Assembly (NCBI GenBank): GCA_902525995.1
Contig: CABZJG010000024.1
Location: forward strand, 1 to 13,990
Source of the DNA: Paracoccaceae bacterium
GTDB lineage: Bacteria > Pseudomonadota > Alphaproteobacteria > Rhodobacterales > Rhodobacteraceae
Length of the DNA: 13,990 nt
Direction: 5' to 3'
The notes below the pieces were generated by a model, which saw nothing but the letters and a program-made list of their open reading frames with translations, searched no databases and was not told the origin of the DNA. How positions within the stretch are numbered: the first letter of the stretch is position 1; each line of letters opens with the position of its first letter. Shown piece by piece: positions 1 through 7,469 of this stretch. The translations under genes and the position numbers were made by a program.

Positions 1-549
1 TCGTGTCAACTTCTTAATAAAACGGTGATCCTGCTCGATTATGTTGTTAAGGTATTTGACCTGTAGAACCTCGATCAGCCAGAACCACCCGTTCAAAATC
101 AGCAGGCAATTCATGTTTTCTAATCCGGCAAGATTTGCGCCGCTTTTGTCGATCACAACTCGGTCGGGGAAGCCGTTGTTCCCTATTGCGCGGCTGAAGA
201 ATGCGGTGGCTGCTGCTTCATCCCGATGCTTACAGAGCATGAAGTCAAGGGTTTTCCCAAATTTATCGATTGCCCTGTAATAGTACATCCACTTGCCTTT
301 GACCTTGATATAAGTTTCATCCATCCGCCAAGAAACAGAGGTCGGGCGCTTCTTGGCCTGCGCCTTCGTAGCGATCAAGGGCGAGTATTTAACAACCCAG
401 CGGTTCAGGGTTGCGTGATCAACGTTAACCCCACGTTCAGCTAATATCTCCTCCAGATCACGGTAAGAGACTGCATAACGGACATAGAAAAACACTGCAT
501 GCAGGATCACGTCTTTTGGATAATGTGCACCCTTGAAATCAATCATCAT
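1..549 (-). CDS. IS6-family DDE transposase (3' end outside window)
   Basis: This is an uninterrupted reading frame of 183 codons from ATG at 549 to the window edge with no stop, so the protein is truncated only by the window. The N-terminal region has the IS6 pattern FKGAHYPKDVILHAVFFYVR and YRDLEEILAERGV, a helix-turn-helix-like DNA-binding part. The catalytic domain follows, with candidate DDE residues D77 (WRMDETYIKVKGKW), D134 (VIDKSGAN) and E172 (KYLNNIIEQDHRFIKK). These three motifs are diagnostic of the family. IS6 transposases are about 230-240 aa, so roughly 50 residues are missing off-window. A second ATG directly follows the first. Nothing in the visible part suggests decay, so the element may be active or recently inserted. 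Confidence 0.9.
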   Translation of the reverse strand, partial: MMIDFKGAHYPKDVILHAVFFYVRYAVSYRDLEEILAERGVNVDHATLNRWVVKYSPLIATKAQAKKRPTSVSWRMDETYIKVKGKWMYYYRAIDKFGKTLDFMLCKHRDEAAATAFFSRAIGNNGFPDRVVIDKSGANLAGLENMNCLLILNGWFWLIEVLQVKYLNNIIEQDHRFIKKLTR

Positions 550-615
550 GAATAGTCCCAGCTTTCGGCTTTTTTACTGAACAATATCGCACAACACTGA
601 ACTAATGCAAAAATA

Positions 616-638
616 CAGTCAAACTTTGCGACAGAACC
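616..638. repeat. Terminal inverted repeat of the IS6 element
   Basis: The plus strand reads cagtcaaactttgcgacag and then aacc, ending at 638. Its complement starts GGTTCTGTCGCAAAG, the typical IS6-family terminus. The matching repeat at the other end of the element is beyond the window. Read outward (plus strand) the repeat contains TTGCGA at 626-631, which resembles a -35 box. IS6 ends are known to contribute -35 boxes to hybrid promoters. Confidence 0.8.
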
Positions 639-733
639 GTTTAGCAGCGACATAAATAATTTATTGTCTGCGACTTTACGCGCCCTGAGAACAAAGCTAC
701 ATCATGTAAAATATGTTTTCCGGGAGAGGCACA

Positions 734-1966
734 ATGCCCAACGAACTCTTCAATAGCTTTATGACTGGCCCAGACGAAAATGGCCGGTTCGGTGATTTTG
801 GTGGACGCTTTGTATCCGAAACTCTGATGCCTCTGATCCTAGAGCTTGAAGAGCAGTATGAACGCGCCAAAACAGATGACAGCTTTTGGGCCGAAATGCA
901 TGATCTTTGGACTCATTATGTTGGACGCCCAAGTCCTCTTTACTTTGCCGAGCGCCTCACAAGTCATTTAAACGGCGCAAAAATATATATGAAGCGTGAT
1001 GAGTTAAACCACACAGGCGCCCATAAAATTAACAATGTTTTAGGTCAGATCATACTTGCTCGCAGAATGGGAAAAAACAGGATCATCGCCGAAACCGGGG
1101 CTGGTCAACATGGTGTTGCTACAGCAACTGTCTGTGCTAAATTTGGTCTGAAATGCGTGGTTTATATGGGTGCGCATGATGTCGAGCGTCAGGCCCCTAA
1201 TGTTTTTCGGATGCGACTTTTGGGCGCCGAAGTTGTGCCAGTCACATCGGGTAGAGGGACTCTAAAAGATGCCATGAATGATGCGCTGCGCGATTGGGTA
1301 ACGAATGTACGTGATACATTTTACTGTATTGGTACGGTTGCCGGTCCCCATCCCTATCCTGCCATGGTGCGCGACTTTCAGTCGATCATTGGCAAAGAAG
1401 CCAAAGAGCAGATGCAAGCGGCTGAAGGCCGGCTGCCAGATACAATTATTGCCGCAATTGGTGGTGGTTCTAATGCGATGGGATTGTTCTATCCCTTTCT
1501 TGATGATGCGGCTGTGTCTATCATCGGTGTTGAGGCCGGTGGAAAAGGCGTCAATGAAAAGATGGAGCACTGCGCATCTCTCACCGGCGGCCGACCAGGT
1601 GTGTTGCATGGTAATCGCACCTATCTTTTGCAAGATGACGATGGCCAAATCCTTGAAGGCTTTTCGATTTCTGCAGGGCTCGACTATCCTGGGATCGGAC
1701 CAGAGCATTCCTGGCTACATGAAATTGGCCGCGCGAAATATGTCTCGATCACAGATCAAGAAGCGTTGGAAGCATTTCAACTTTGCTGCACACAAGAAGG
1801 CATCATACCCGCCCTAGAGCCAAGCCACGCCTTGGCACATGTGATGAAAATTGCCCCAAAGCTTCCGCAAGATCACATTATTTGTATGAACATGTGTGGC
1901 CGCGGGGACAAAGATATCTTTACCGTTGCCAAACATTTAAACTTTGAGATGGGTGAGTTCGTCTAG
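734..1966 (+). CDS. trpB: Tryptophan synthase beta chain
   Basis: TrpB condenses indole, channelled from TrpA, with serine to make tryptophan in the cytoplasm, using PLP. From the ATG at 734 the protein is 410 aa, the usual length. The N-terminus NSFMTGPDENGRFGDFGGRF is typical of alphaproteobacterial TrpB. The PLP lysine is K98 in HTGAHKINN, the catalytic glutamate is E120 in AETGAGQHG, and the phosphate-binding loop is GGGSNAMG (243-250). I chose 734 over an in-frame ATG at 713 because gggagagg (722-729) sits about 4 bases before 734 and homologs begin here. The only upstream neighbour is the IS end. No trpF or trpA is visible, although trpB often follows trpF in alphaproteobacteria. A hairpin terminator follows the stop, so trpB looks like the last or only gene of its transcript. 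Confidence 0.97.
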   Translation: MPNELFNSFMTGPDENGRFGDFGGRFVSETLMPLILELEEQYERAKTDDSFWAEMHDLWTHYVGRPSPLYFAERLTSHLNGAKIYMKRDELNHTGAHKINNVLGQIILARRMGKNRIIAETGAGQHGVATATVCAKFGLKCVVYMGAHDVERQAPNVFRMRLLGAEVVPVTSGRGTLKDAMNDALRDWVTNVRDTFYCIGTVAGPHPYPAMVRDFQSIIGKEAKEQMQAAEGRLPDTIIAAIGGGSNAMGLFYPFLDDAAVSIIGVEAGGKGVNEKMEHCASLTGGRPGVLHGNRTYLLQDDDGQILEGFSISAGLDYPGIGPEHSWLHEIGRAKYVSITDQEALEAFQLCCTQEGIIPALEPSHALAHVMKIAPKLPQDHIICMNMCGRGDKDIFTVAKHLNFEMGEFV

Positions 1967-1982
1967 ATTTGATCGGGCAGGC

Positions 1983-2017
1983 AAAAATCCCACCTCTATC
2001 AACAGGGCGGGATTTTT
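1983..2017. terminator. Bidirectional intrinsic terminator between trpB and metK
   Basis: A stem is formed by aaaaatccc (1983-1991) and gggattttt (2009-2017). After one A-C mismatch it can extend by two to three pairs, leaving a loop of about 9 bases. The stem ends in T5 on the plus strand and equally T5 on the minus strand. It can therefore serve trpB (stop 17 bases upstream) and convergent metK (stop about 30 bases upstream). Confidence 0.8.
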
Positions 2018-2048
2018 ACTTTTACCTACAGAACTTTGCCTAAAGCAC

Positions 2049-3230
2049 TTAAATGGCGTTTTGCAACGCTTCAACCAAGTCGGTTTTTTCCCAGCTAAAG
2101 CCACCGTCCGCCTCTGGTGTGCGACCAAAATGGCCGTAGGCGGCTGTACGTTGGTAGATTGGCTTGTTCAAGCCAAGGTGCTCACGAATACCGCGTGGGC
2201 TTAGATCTAAACACTGTGCTATTGCGCGCTCAATTGCATCAGGAGCAATGGAACTTGTCCCAAAGGTATCGGCATAAATTGACAATGGTTTTGCCACCCC
2301 TATCGCATAACTCAATTGAATAGTGCATTTGTCCGCCAAGCCAGCGGCAACCACATTTTTGGCCAAATAGCGGGCGGCATAAGCAGCAGATCGATCAACC
2401 TTAGTTGGATCCTTTCCTGAAAATGCACCGCCCCCATGGGGCGCCGCACCGCCATATGTATCAACAATAATTTTGCGCCCCGTCAGTCCTGCATCCCCAT
2501 CTGGCCCCCCGATGACAAATTTGCCAGTTGGGTTGACATGCCATTTTGTCTCATTGGAAATCCAGTCTTGAGGAAGAATTTCTCGGATGTAGGGTTCGAC
2601 GACATCGCGGACATCCTCAGAGGTCATGGTTTCATCTAGATGCTGTGTTGAAAGAACCAATGATGTCACAGCGACCGGATTGCCATTTTCATAGCGCATT
2701 GACAGCTGCGATTTAGCATCCGGTCCTAAGGTGGGTTCGGCACCGGATTTACGTACTTCGGCCAAACGGCGCAAGATCGCATGGCTGTACTGAATTGGAG
2801 CTGGCATTAACTCGGGAGTTTCGCGGGTTGCGTAACCGAACATGATGCCTTGGTCTCCAGCACCCTCGTCTTTGTTATCGCGGGCATTTACCCCCTGCGC
2901 AATATGCGCAGATTGTTCGTGCAGTAAGTTTGTCACTTCCACGGTTTTATGGTGAAATTTTTCTTGCTCATAACCAATATCTTTAATGCAGGTGCGGGCA
3001 ATATTATCAATTTGCCCCATGAACTTATTCAGTGTGTCCTTATTGGATAAGCCCACCTCACCGCCAATGACCACCCGGTTGGTTGTTGCAAAGGTTTCGC
3101 AGGCCACTCTTGCCTCAGGTTCTTCCGCGATAAATGCGTCGAGAACGGCGTCAGAAATGCGATCACAGACTTTATCGGGGTGGCCCTCTGAAACAGATTC
3201 AGAGGTAAAAACAAAACTATCTCGTGTCAT
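2049..3230 (-). CDS. metK: S-adenosylmethionine synthetase (methionine adenosyltransferase)
   Basis: MetK makes SAM from ATP and methionine in the cytoplasm. SAM is the methyl donor and also feeds the radical-SAM enzyme MiaB encoded upstream. The 393-aa length is standard. Signature motifs are GHPDKVCDRISDA near residue 16, GAGDQGIMFGYAT (123-135), and the glycine-rich loop GGGAFSGKDPTKVDRSAAY starting at 266. The ATG at 3230 is preceded by GGAG, 7 bases away, and that GGAG is part of a SAM/SAH riboswitch. The gene is last in a minus-strand run, 85 bases after lnt, and has its own promoter candidate. Converging trpB lies beyond the shared terminator. In several Rhodobacterales I recall trmB following metK; it is not here. 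Confidence 0.97.
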   Translation of the reverse strand: MTRDSFVFTSESVSEGHPDKVCDRISDAVLDAFIAEEPEARVACETFATTNRVVIGGEVGLSNKDTLNKFMGQIDNIARTCIKDIGYEQEKFHHKTVEVTNLLHEQSAHIAQGVNARDNKDEGAGDQGIMFGYATRETPELMPAPIQYSHAILRRLAEVRKSGAEPTLGPDAKSQLSMRYENGNPVAVTSLVLSTQHLDETMTSEDVRDVVEPYIREILPQDWISNETKWHVNPTGKFVIGGPDGDAGLTGRKIIVDTYGGAAPHGGGAFSGKDPTKVDRSAAYAARYLAKNVVAAGLADKCTIQLSYAIGVAKPLSIYADTFGTSSIAPDAIERAIAQCLDLSPRGIREHLGLNKPIYQRTAAYGHFGRTPEADGGFSWEKTDLVEALQNAI

Positions 3231-3235
3231 TAAAA

Positions 3236-3281
3236 TGCTCCATTATGAATTCGACATCACGTCAGGAAGCCGTTGTGATGC
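3236..3281 (-). ncRNA. SAM/SAH riboswitch in the metK leader
   Basis: On the minus strand the leader reads GCATCACAACGGCTTCCTGA, then CGTGATG, a 13-nt linker, and AATGGAGCA just before metK. The stem P1 pairs CATCAC (3280-3275) with GTGATG (3260-3255) around a 14-nt loop. Loop bases GCTTCC (3270-3265) can pair with GGAGC (3241-3237), the metK Shine-Dalgarno, giving an H-type pseudoknot. The loop ACAACGGCUUCCUG and the GGAGCA segment match the published SAM/SAH riboswitch, known upstream of metK in Rhodobacterales. Ligand binding should stabilise the pseudoknot and hide the ribosome-binding site, so SAM shuts down its own synthetase. The class call rests on sequence memory; no covariance search was run. 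Confidence 0.9.
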
Positions 3282-3290
3282 ATATAATGT

Positions 3291-3319
3291 CGTCTAGGCG
3301 TCCAGGCCACTGCCGTCAA
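3291..3319 (-). promoter_or_regulatory. Candidate sigma-70 promoter of metK
   Basis: The minus strand has TTGACG (3319-3314), a 17-base spacer and TAGACG (3296-3291). The -35 matches consensus at 5 of 6 positions; the -10 is weak (3 of 6). Transcription would start near 3284, just before the riboswitch stem, leaving almost no extra leader. The -35 box contains the TGA stop codon of lnt (3318-3316). Confidence 0.5.
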
Positions 3320-4809
3320 TGCCTAATGCGTAGGAAAAAGTTGCTTATGCCGAGACAAATGAAAAGAAAAAAGACAGACCAGTGTCCAAATCGGCTATAG
3401 AGCGTAGACAAATAGCCTTCCGGCAATGCAACATCAATATAACCTGCTTCATCCAGTTCCAGTTTTTTAACAACACGGCCGTTTGGATCGATTAAGCCGG
3501 AAACGCCTGTATTGGCCACTCTGACCAGTGGCAGCCCCTGCTCGATACTGCGCATTTGTGCCTGTGCCAGATGCTGATATGGGCCTGAAAATTTTCCAAA
3601 CCAAGCATCGTTGGTGACTTGAAGTATCATATCCGCACGTTCGGGCATTGCCGATACATCTTGGGGAAATACAGCCTCGTAACATATCAGCGGAAATATC
3701 TTCCCAACATTTGGCAGGTTCACCACCTTGGGACCAGTACCATGCTGAAAGCCAGTTCCAAACAGATCTGAACTAAAACCAAGACCAATTTTTACCAGAA
3801 AGTCCTCAAATGGTAGATACTCTCCGAAGGGAACAAGGTGATATTTATCATAAATCACTTCGGCATCCTTTTGAGGATCAATTAAAATAAGAGAATTGTA
3901 AATTTTATCGTCTTTTGCGCGCAGCGCTCCCACTAAAACCGGAACACCTTGAGATGCCTCTTTTATCTTAAGAATTAAATCAGCCGCGAAATTGAAGGCA
4001 ATAGGCAGCGATGTCTCGGGCCAGACAATCAAATCTGGCTGTGGCGTTTGTTGAGAAAACTCAAGCATCCTTTGAAAATAATCCATCGCAAATTTAGGGT
4101 CGAACTTTTTGTCCTGTGGGGCATTAGGTTGTACCAAGCGAATAACTGTAGCATTTTCAGGTGCGGAATGATTAGGAGCTCCAGTGTTGTGGAAAATCCA
4201 AACGGCTAAGAACACCAGCAAAAGAGATCCCAGACCAGTAATTTTCCGGCGGACATAAAAGCTCTGGGTAAAAAGCGCACAAAACCCGAAAGTCACTACC
4301 GTAAGACCATACGCACCAAAGTAACTGGCCAGCTGAGCAATTGGTGTATCAACCCAAATATAGCTCAAAAGCCCCCATGGGAAGCCTGTAAACAGATATC
4401 CACGGGCCACTTCAAACAGCCCCAAACCAATGGCGCACCCCAAGCGTCCCCCCAAAACAGCTCCAAGAGCCATCCCAGAACCCCAGAAAAGGGCTAGGCT
4501 ACCCGACATCACCACCACGGCAAATGGCGCCATCCAACCATGCGCTGCAATATCCACTAAAAAGGGTTCAACAAGCCAATTCAGAGTGCCCAGAAAATAA
4601 CCAAAACCAAGCCACCAGCCTCTTTTGAAAGCCCCCTTTATGGAAGACTTTTGAGGCCACTGTAACCGATAAAGCCCAAAAAACAGGGTTAATCCAATTA
4701 AAGACACCGGCCAAAACGCGATGGGTGCGTGCCCAGTCGAAATGGTTAACCCTAGAAAAAAACATGTGGCCCAAGAGCGGTTTTCGGCAAACACTCGAAC
4801 CGCGGACAC
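3316..4809 (-). CDS. lnt: Apolipoprotein N-acyltransferase
   Basis: Lnt attaches the third acyl chain to the N-terminal cysteine of lipoproteins at the periplasmic face of the inner membrane, the last step before Lol export. The 497-aa protein has several hydrophobic segments in its first 200 residues (for example about 14-45, 65-85, 93-130, 155-182 and 193-207), then a nitrilase-fold domain, and a last hydrophobic segment near the C-terminus. The catalytic triad is visible: E265 (IVWPETSLP), K322 (YDKYHLVPFGEYLPF) and C376 (PLICYEAVFP). The start at 4809 is GTG, only 4 bases after the ybeX stop, with no strong Shine-Dalgarno. Translational coupling to ybeX is therefore likely. Its stop codon lies inside the metK promoter candidate. 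Confidence 0.95.
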   Translation of the reverse strand: MSAVRVFAENRSWATCFFLGLTISTGHAPIAFWPVSLIGLTLFFGLYRLQWPQKSSIKGAFKRGWWLGFGYFLGTLNWLVEPFLVDIAAHGWMAPFAVVVMSGSLALFWGSGMALGAVLGGRLGCAIGLGLFEVARGYLFTGFPWGLLSYIWVDTPIAQLASYFGAYGLTVVTFGFCALFTQSFYVRRKITGLGSLLLVFLAVWIFHNTGAPNHSAPENATVIRLVQPNAPQDKKFDPKFAMDYFQRMLEFSQQTPQPDLIVWPETSLPIAFNFAADLILKIKEASQGVPVLVGALRAKDDKIYNSLILIDPQKDAEVIYDKYHLVPFGEYLPFEDFLVKIGLGFSSDLFGTGFQHGTGPKVVNLPNVGKIFPLICYEAVFPQDVSAMPERADMILQVTNDAWFGKFSGPYQHLAQAQMRSIEQGLPLVRVANTGVSGLIDPNGRVVKKLELDEAGYIDVALPEGYLSTLYSRFGHWSVFFLFICLGISNFFLRIRH

Positions 4810-4813
4810 AGTC

Positions 4814-5704
4814 TTATTCTGCCGCCTTGGTTAAACTGTGCAATCTAACGCGTAATCGCTTGACCCGGCGCGGGTCAGCGTCGACCACTTCAAACTCAGC
4901 CCCCTGCGGGTGTTGGATCACCTCACCTCTGACGGGAACGCGGCCTGCCAGCATAAAGACCAAGCCTCCTAGTGTTTCCACTTCCTCAGCATCGATGTCT
5001 TTGCCTTGCGTGAAATCTATTTGGGTGAAAGAGGAAAACTCCTCCAGAGGTGTTTTTGCCAAAGCTAGAAACTGACCAGATTTTTCCATTGTCCAAAAAG
5101 TATCTTCGTCAGAATCATGTTCGTCTTCAATCTCGCCAACCACTTGCTCGATAAGGTCTTCGATTGTGACCAAGCCGTCAACACCGCCATATTCGTCAAT
5201 GACCAAAGCCATATGACGTCTTTCAGTTTGCATTTTGGCTAGTAAAACCCCAATCGGCATAGACAAAGGAACAAAGAGAAGTGGCCGCAACATAGGTGCC
5301 AACTCAAAGCTTTCCGCTTCATCTTGAAAGCCATATTTCAGCGCAAAATCCTTAAGGTGGGCCATGCCAATCGGCGTATCCAATGTACCTGAGTAAACCG
5401 GTATTCGGGTAAGGCCGCTATCACGGAAAACTTTGACCAACTCTTCTTTTGAAGTGTTTTCAGAAACAGCAACGATTTCCGCTTTTGGGATCGCAACATC
5501 TTCAACTTGAAGGCGCCGCAAATTGATCATGCCGCGCTGGTTATTTACTTCTAGTGAAGGCGGTTGATCTCCTTCAACATCAGAGTTTTGCACATTACGA
5601 TTTTTGCCAAGCATCCGATCTATCACTCGGTGCCAAAATGATCTGTCTTGCTCTTTGAGCTGCGCGCTTTGCGCTGCTCTAGAGGATCCGTCTATATCGC
5701 CCAT
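4814..5704 (-). CDS. ybeX: CBS-pair protein of the CorC/HlyC (TlyC-like) family
   Basis: The 296-aa protein lacks the membrane DUF21 domain, so it is the short, soluble CorC/YbeX form. Two CBS repeats lie at about residues 70-125 (VEDVAIPKAEIVAV; TRIPVYSGTLDTPIGMAHLK) and 130-190 (RHMALVIDEYGGVDGLVTIE). A C-terminal CorC_HlyC transporter-associated domain follows at about 205-285. The family is linked to magnesium/cobalt efflux and, in E. coli, to ribosome metabolism, but the exact role is not settled. The neighbours phoH, ybeY and lnt match the E. coli ybeZ-ybeY-ybeX-lnt operon order. The ATG at 5704 has caggata a few bases upstream. The C-terminus has an acidic stretch (EIEDEHDSDED) just after the second CBS repeat, as in relatives. 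Confidence 0.93.
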   Translation of the reverse strand: MGDIDGSSRAAQSAQLKEQDRSFWHRVIDRMLGKNRNVQNSDVEGDQPPSLEVNNQRGMINLRRLQVEDVAIPKAEIVAVSENTSKEELVKVFRDSGLTRIPVYSGTLDTPIGMAHLKDFALKYGFQDEAESFELAPMLRPLLFVPLSMPIGVLLAKMQTERRHMALVIDEYGGVDGLVTIEDLIEQVVGEIEDEHDSDEDTFWTMEKSGQFLALAKTPLEEFSSFTQIDFTQGKDIDAEEVETLGGLVFMLAGRVPVRGEVIQHPQGAEFEVVDADPRRVKRLRVRLHSLTKAAE

Positions 5705-5743
5705 TTATCCTGTCCAAAGTAAAGACGCTGTCCGCCCTTACAG

Positions 5744-6232
5744 CTAATATGGGTTATCCACCCCTAGTTTGCCAAGTGTTTTAACTTCAATTCTTTCCAT
5801 TAACGTGGCATCTTGGTCACGCTGATGATCATATCCGAGTAAATGCAAGGTCGCGTGAACAAGCAGATGCAGCAGGTGATCCGTCAAAGGCTTGTCAGCT
5901 TGGATAGCCTCGCGCGCGCAAGTATCATAAGATATCGCGATATCGCCAAGTTCTGCATCTTTGTTTGCACAAGGCAAGATGGGCGCATCACCATCTTTTG
6001 AAGCCGCTCGCTCGGCTGACGGCCAGCTTAAAACATTGGTCGGCTTAGCTTGGCCGCGAAAATCACGGTTAAGGAGGGCTATGCGCGTGTCGTCGCACGC
6101 CAATATTTCAATCGTGAATAAGCTTGGATCCAGATCAAAAGTGCTAAGTGCTGCCGCGACAGCACGATCGCAAAGCTGCTTAAATGAAACATCAGCCCAC
6201 CTTTTGTCTTCGATTACTATCTCAACCGGCAT
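5744..6232 (-). CDS. ybeY: Endoribonuclease YbeY (rRNA maturation factor)
   Basis: YbeY is a zinc-dependent single-strand RNase needed for 16S rRNA 3' end processing and late ribosome quality control. The protein has 162 aa, typical for the family. The metal-binding signature HxxxHxxxxxH is intact as H126, H130 and H136 in LVHATLHLLGYDH. An upstream RGQAKPTNVLSWP segment is the conserved substrate-binding strand. The gene sits between phoH (43 bases upstream) and ybeX (39 bases downstream) in the same direction. The Shine-Dalgarno is weak (acaga). A short insertion around residues 72-92 (AERAASKDGDAPILPCANKD) precedes ELGDIAIS; such loops vary in this family. Confidence 0.95.
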   Translation of the reverse strand: MPVEIVIEDKRWADVSFKQLCDRAVAAALSTFDLDPSLFTIEILACDDTRIALLNRDFRGQAKPTNVLSWPSAERAASKDGDAPILPCANKDAELGDIAISYDTCAREAIQADKPLTDHLLHLLVHATLHLLGYDHQRDQDATLMERIEVKTLGKLGVDNPY

Positions 6233-6275
6233 TCTGTCTGCACACCTAAAACGCCTAACCTAAAAATGAGGCCTA

Positions 6276-7286
6276 TCAATCCGATCCCCTATCATAGGCT
6301 TCAATTATCGCTGCCACCAAAGGATGCCTTATCACATCCTTTGACGTGAAATAGTTAAAACTGATTTTCGGCAAATGTTTCAAAAAACGTTCTGCGTCAA
6401 TCAAACCAGAATTCACGCCGCGTGGTAAATCTATTTGTGTTCTATCCCCTGTAATGACCATCCGTGATCCCTCGCCCAATCTCGTCAGAAACATTTTCAT
6501 CTGCATTGAGGTCGCATTTTGCGCTTCATCTAACACCACAAAAGCATGCGCCAACGTGCGCCCGCGCATAAATGCAAGGGGGGCAATTTCGATACGCTTT
6601 TCTTCGATGAGCTTTGCCAATTGCTTGCCTGGCAAAAAATCATTTAAGGCATCATAGAGCGGTTGCATATAAGGATCGACTTTATCCTTCATATCGCCCG
6701 GCAAATAACCTAACTTTTCACCCGCTTCCACCGCAGGCCGGCTTAGAACAATCCGGTCTACCTCTCCTGATATGAACTTTGATACCGCTACGGCAACCGC
6801 TAAATAGGTTTTACCGGTTCCTGCGGGTCCAATGCCAAAGGCAAGCTCATGCGCCAACATAGAACGCACATAGGCTTTCTGTGCTTCTGTACGCGGCTCA
6901 ACAGACTTTTTACGTGTTTTTATTTCAACTCGCTCTGCAGCGGGCATCTGGGTTTGCTTTTTTTCCATCGCCTCGGAATTTTTTGATACTGGATCCATTC
7001 GCAATTCGCGATCGACATCCTCTAACTCTACAGCACGCCCTACCTCAAGCCGTTGGTAAAGCCTTTGCAATACGGACACCGCTTTTTGGCGGCTCTCCTC
7101 GGCACCAATCACTGCGACCTGGTTACCGCGACGAATAAGCTGCACAGAGAGCTTATTTTCTATTTCTGCTAGATTTCTATCAAACTCACCGCAAAGATCG
7201 ATCATTAAACGGTTATCGGGAAAATCAATCAATACTTGCGAAGGGACATCACTTTCGATCGGGTGGTTTAGCGAACTTAGCGCCAC
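6276..7286 (-). CDS. phoH: PhoH-like ATPase (YbeZ type)
   Basis: This P-loop ATPase of the PhoH/YbeZ family is thought to work with YbeY in RNA metabolism. I place the start at GTG 7286 (336 aa): AGGAG lies 6 bases upstream and the N-terminus then matches the family. A longer reading from TTG at 7334 adds 16 residues, has no ribosome-binding site and ends in the Shine-Dalgarno region. From the GTG start, Walker A is GPAGTGKT (153-160) and Walker B is VVLDEAQN with D253 and E254. The N-terminal third (FPDNRLMIDLCGEFDRNL; VQLIRRGNQVAVIG) is a KH-like RNA-binding region, followed by a lysine-rich linker. The 183 bases to miaB upstream are long for this cluster, so an own promoter is possible, but I could not identify a convincing one. 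Confidence 0.95.
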   Translation of the reverse strand: MALSSLNHPIESDVPSQVLIDFPDNRLMIDLCGEFDRNLAEIENKLSVQLIRRGNQVAVIGAEESRQKAVSVLQRLYQRLEVGRAVELEDVDRELRMDPVSKNSEAMEKKQTQMPAAERVEIKTRKKSVEPRTEAQKAYVRSMLAHELAFGIGPAGTGKTYLAVAVAVSKFISGEVDRIVLSRPAVEAGEKLGYLPGDMKDKVDPYMQPLYDALNDFLPGKQLAKLIEEKRIEIAPLAFMRGRTLAHAFVVLDEAQNATSMQMKMFLTRLGEGSRMVITGDRTQIDLPRGVNSGLIDAERFLKHLPKISFNYFTSKDVIRHPLVAAIIEAYDRGSD

Positions 7287-7469
7287 ATAGTACTCCTGCC
7301 TGTAATTAAGCCTATGGTGCCAAGCATCAATCAAAAATGCAAGCTAATGGTCGAAGAAGCCATTAAAAATACTCTTAAACTCCAGAGCTTTCATGCATTG
7401 TTAAACGTTTCTCATGGTCAAATCATAAGCTGCGAGGATTAAAATAGCCCCACCATTTAATCATGATCA
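7287..7469. other. Intergenic region between miaB and phoH
   Basis: There are 183 bases between the miaB stop and the chosen phoH start. The region is AT-rich. On the minus strand it holds a TTGACC that could be a -35 box, but with no good -10 at the right spacing. I see no hairpin terminator after miaB and no credible small gene. The last bases carry the phoH ribosome-binding site (AGGAG). Confidence 0.5.

Larger units (their letters stand above)
1..638 (-). mobile_element. IS6-family insertion sequence, partial (cut by window edge)
   Basis: This is the promoter-proximal part of an IS6-family element. It holds a minus-strand DDE transposase that runs off the left edge and, about 67 bases upstream of its start codon, a terminal inverted repeat whose outer end is at 638. 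Read outward-in on the minus strand the end begins GGTTCTGTCGCAAAGTTT, very like the ends of IS257/IS26-type elements. IS6 elements move by replicative transposition or cointegrate formation and usually make 8-bp target duplications. The adjacent candidate is gtttagca at 639-646, but the other flank is outside the window. The element lies about 95 bases upstream of trpB. Confidence 0.88.

Noticed and set aside
713..733. Seven extra N-terminal residues on trpB from ATG 713
   Set aside because: The Shine-Dalgarno gggagagg lies inside this stretch and serves ATG 734, where homologs start.
1262..1708. 148-codon open frame on the minus strand inside trpB
   Set aside because: It is fully antisense to the well-conserved trpB, has no recognisable domain or ribosome-binding site, and is a coding shadow.
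7287..7334. Longer phoH N-terminus starting at TTG 7334
   Set aside because: No Shine-Dalgarno precedes the TTG, while AGGAG lies at the ideal distance from GTG 7286, and the extra residues do not look like the family.
7287..7469. RpoH (heat-shock) promoter upstream of phoH
   Set aside because: A CTTG followed by CACCAT occurs, but the spacing and the -10 do not fit the alphaproteobacterial RpoH consensus well enough.
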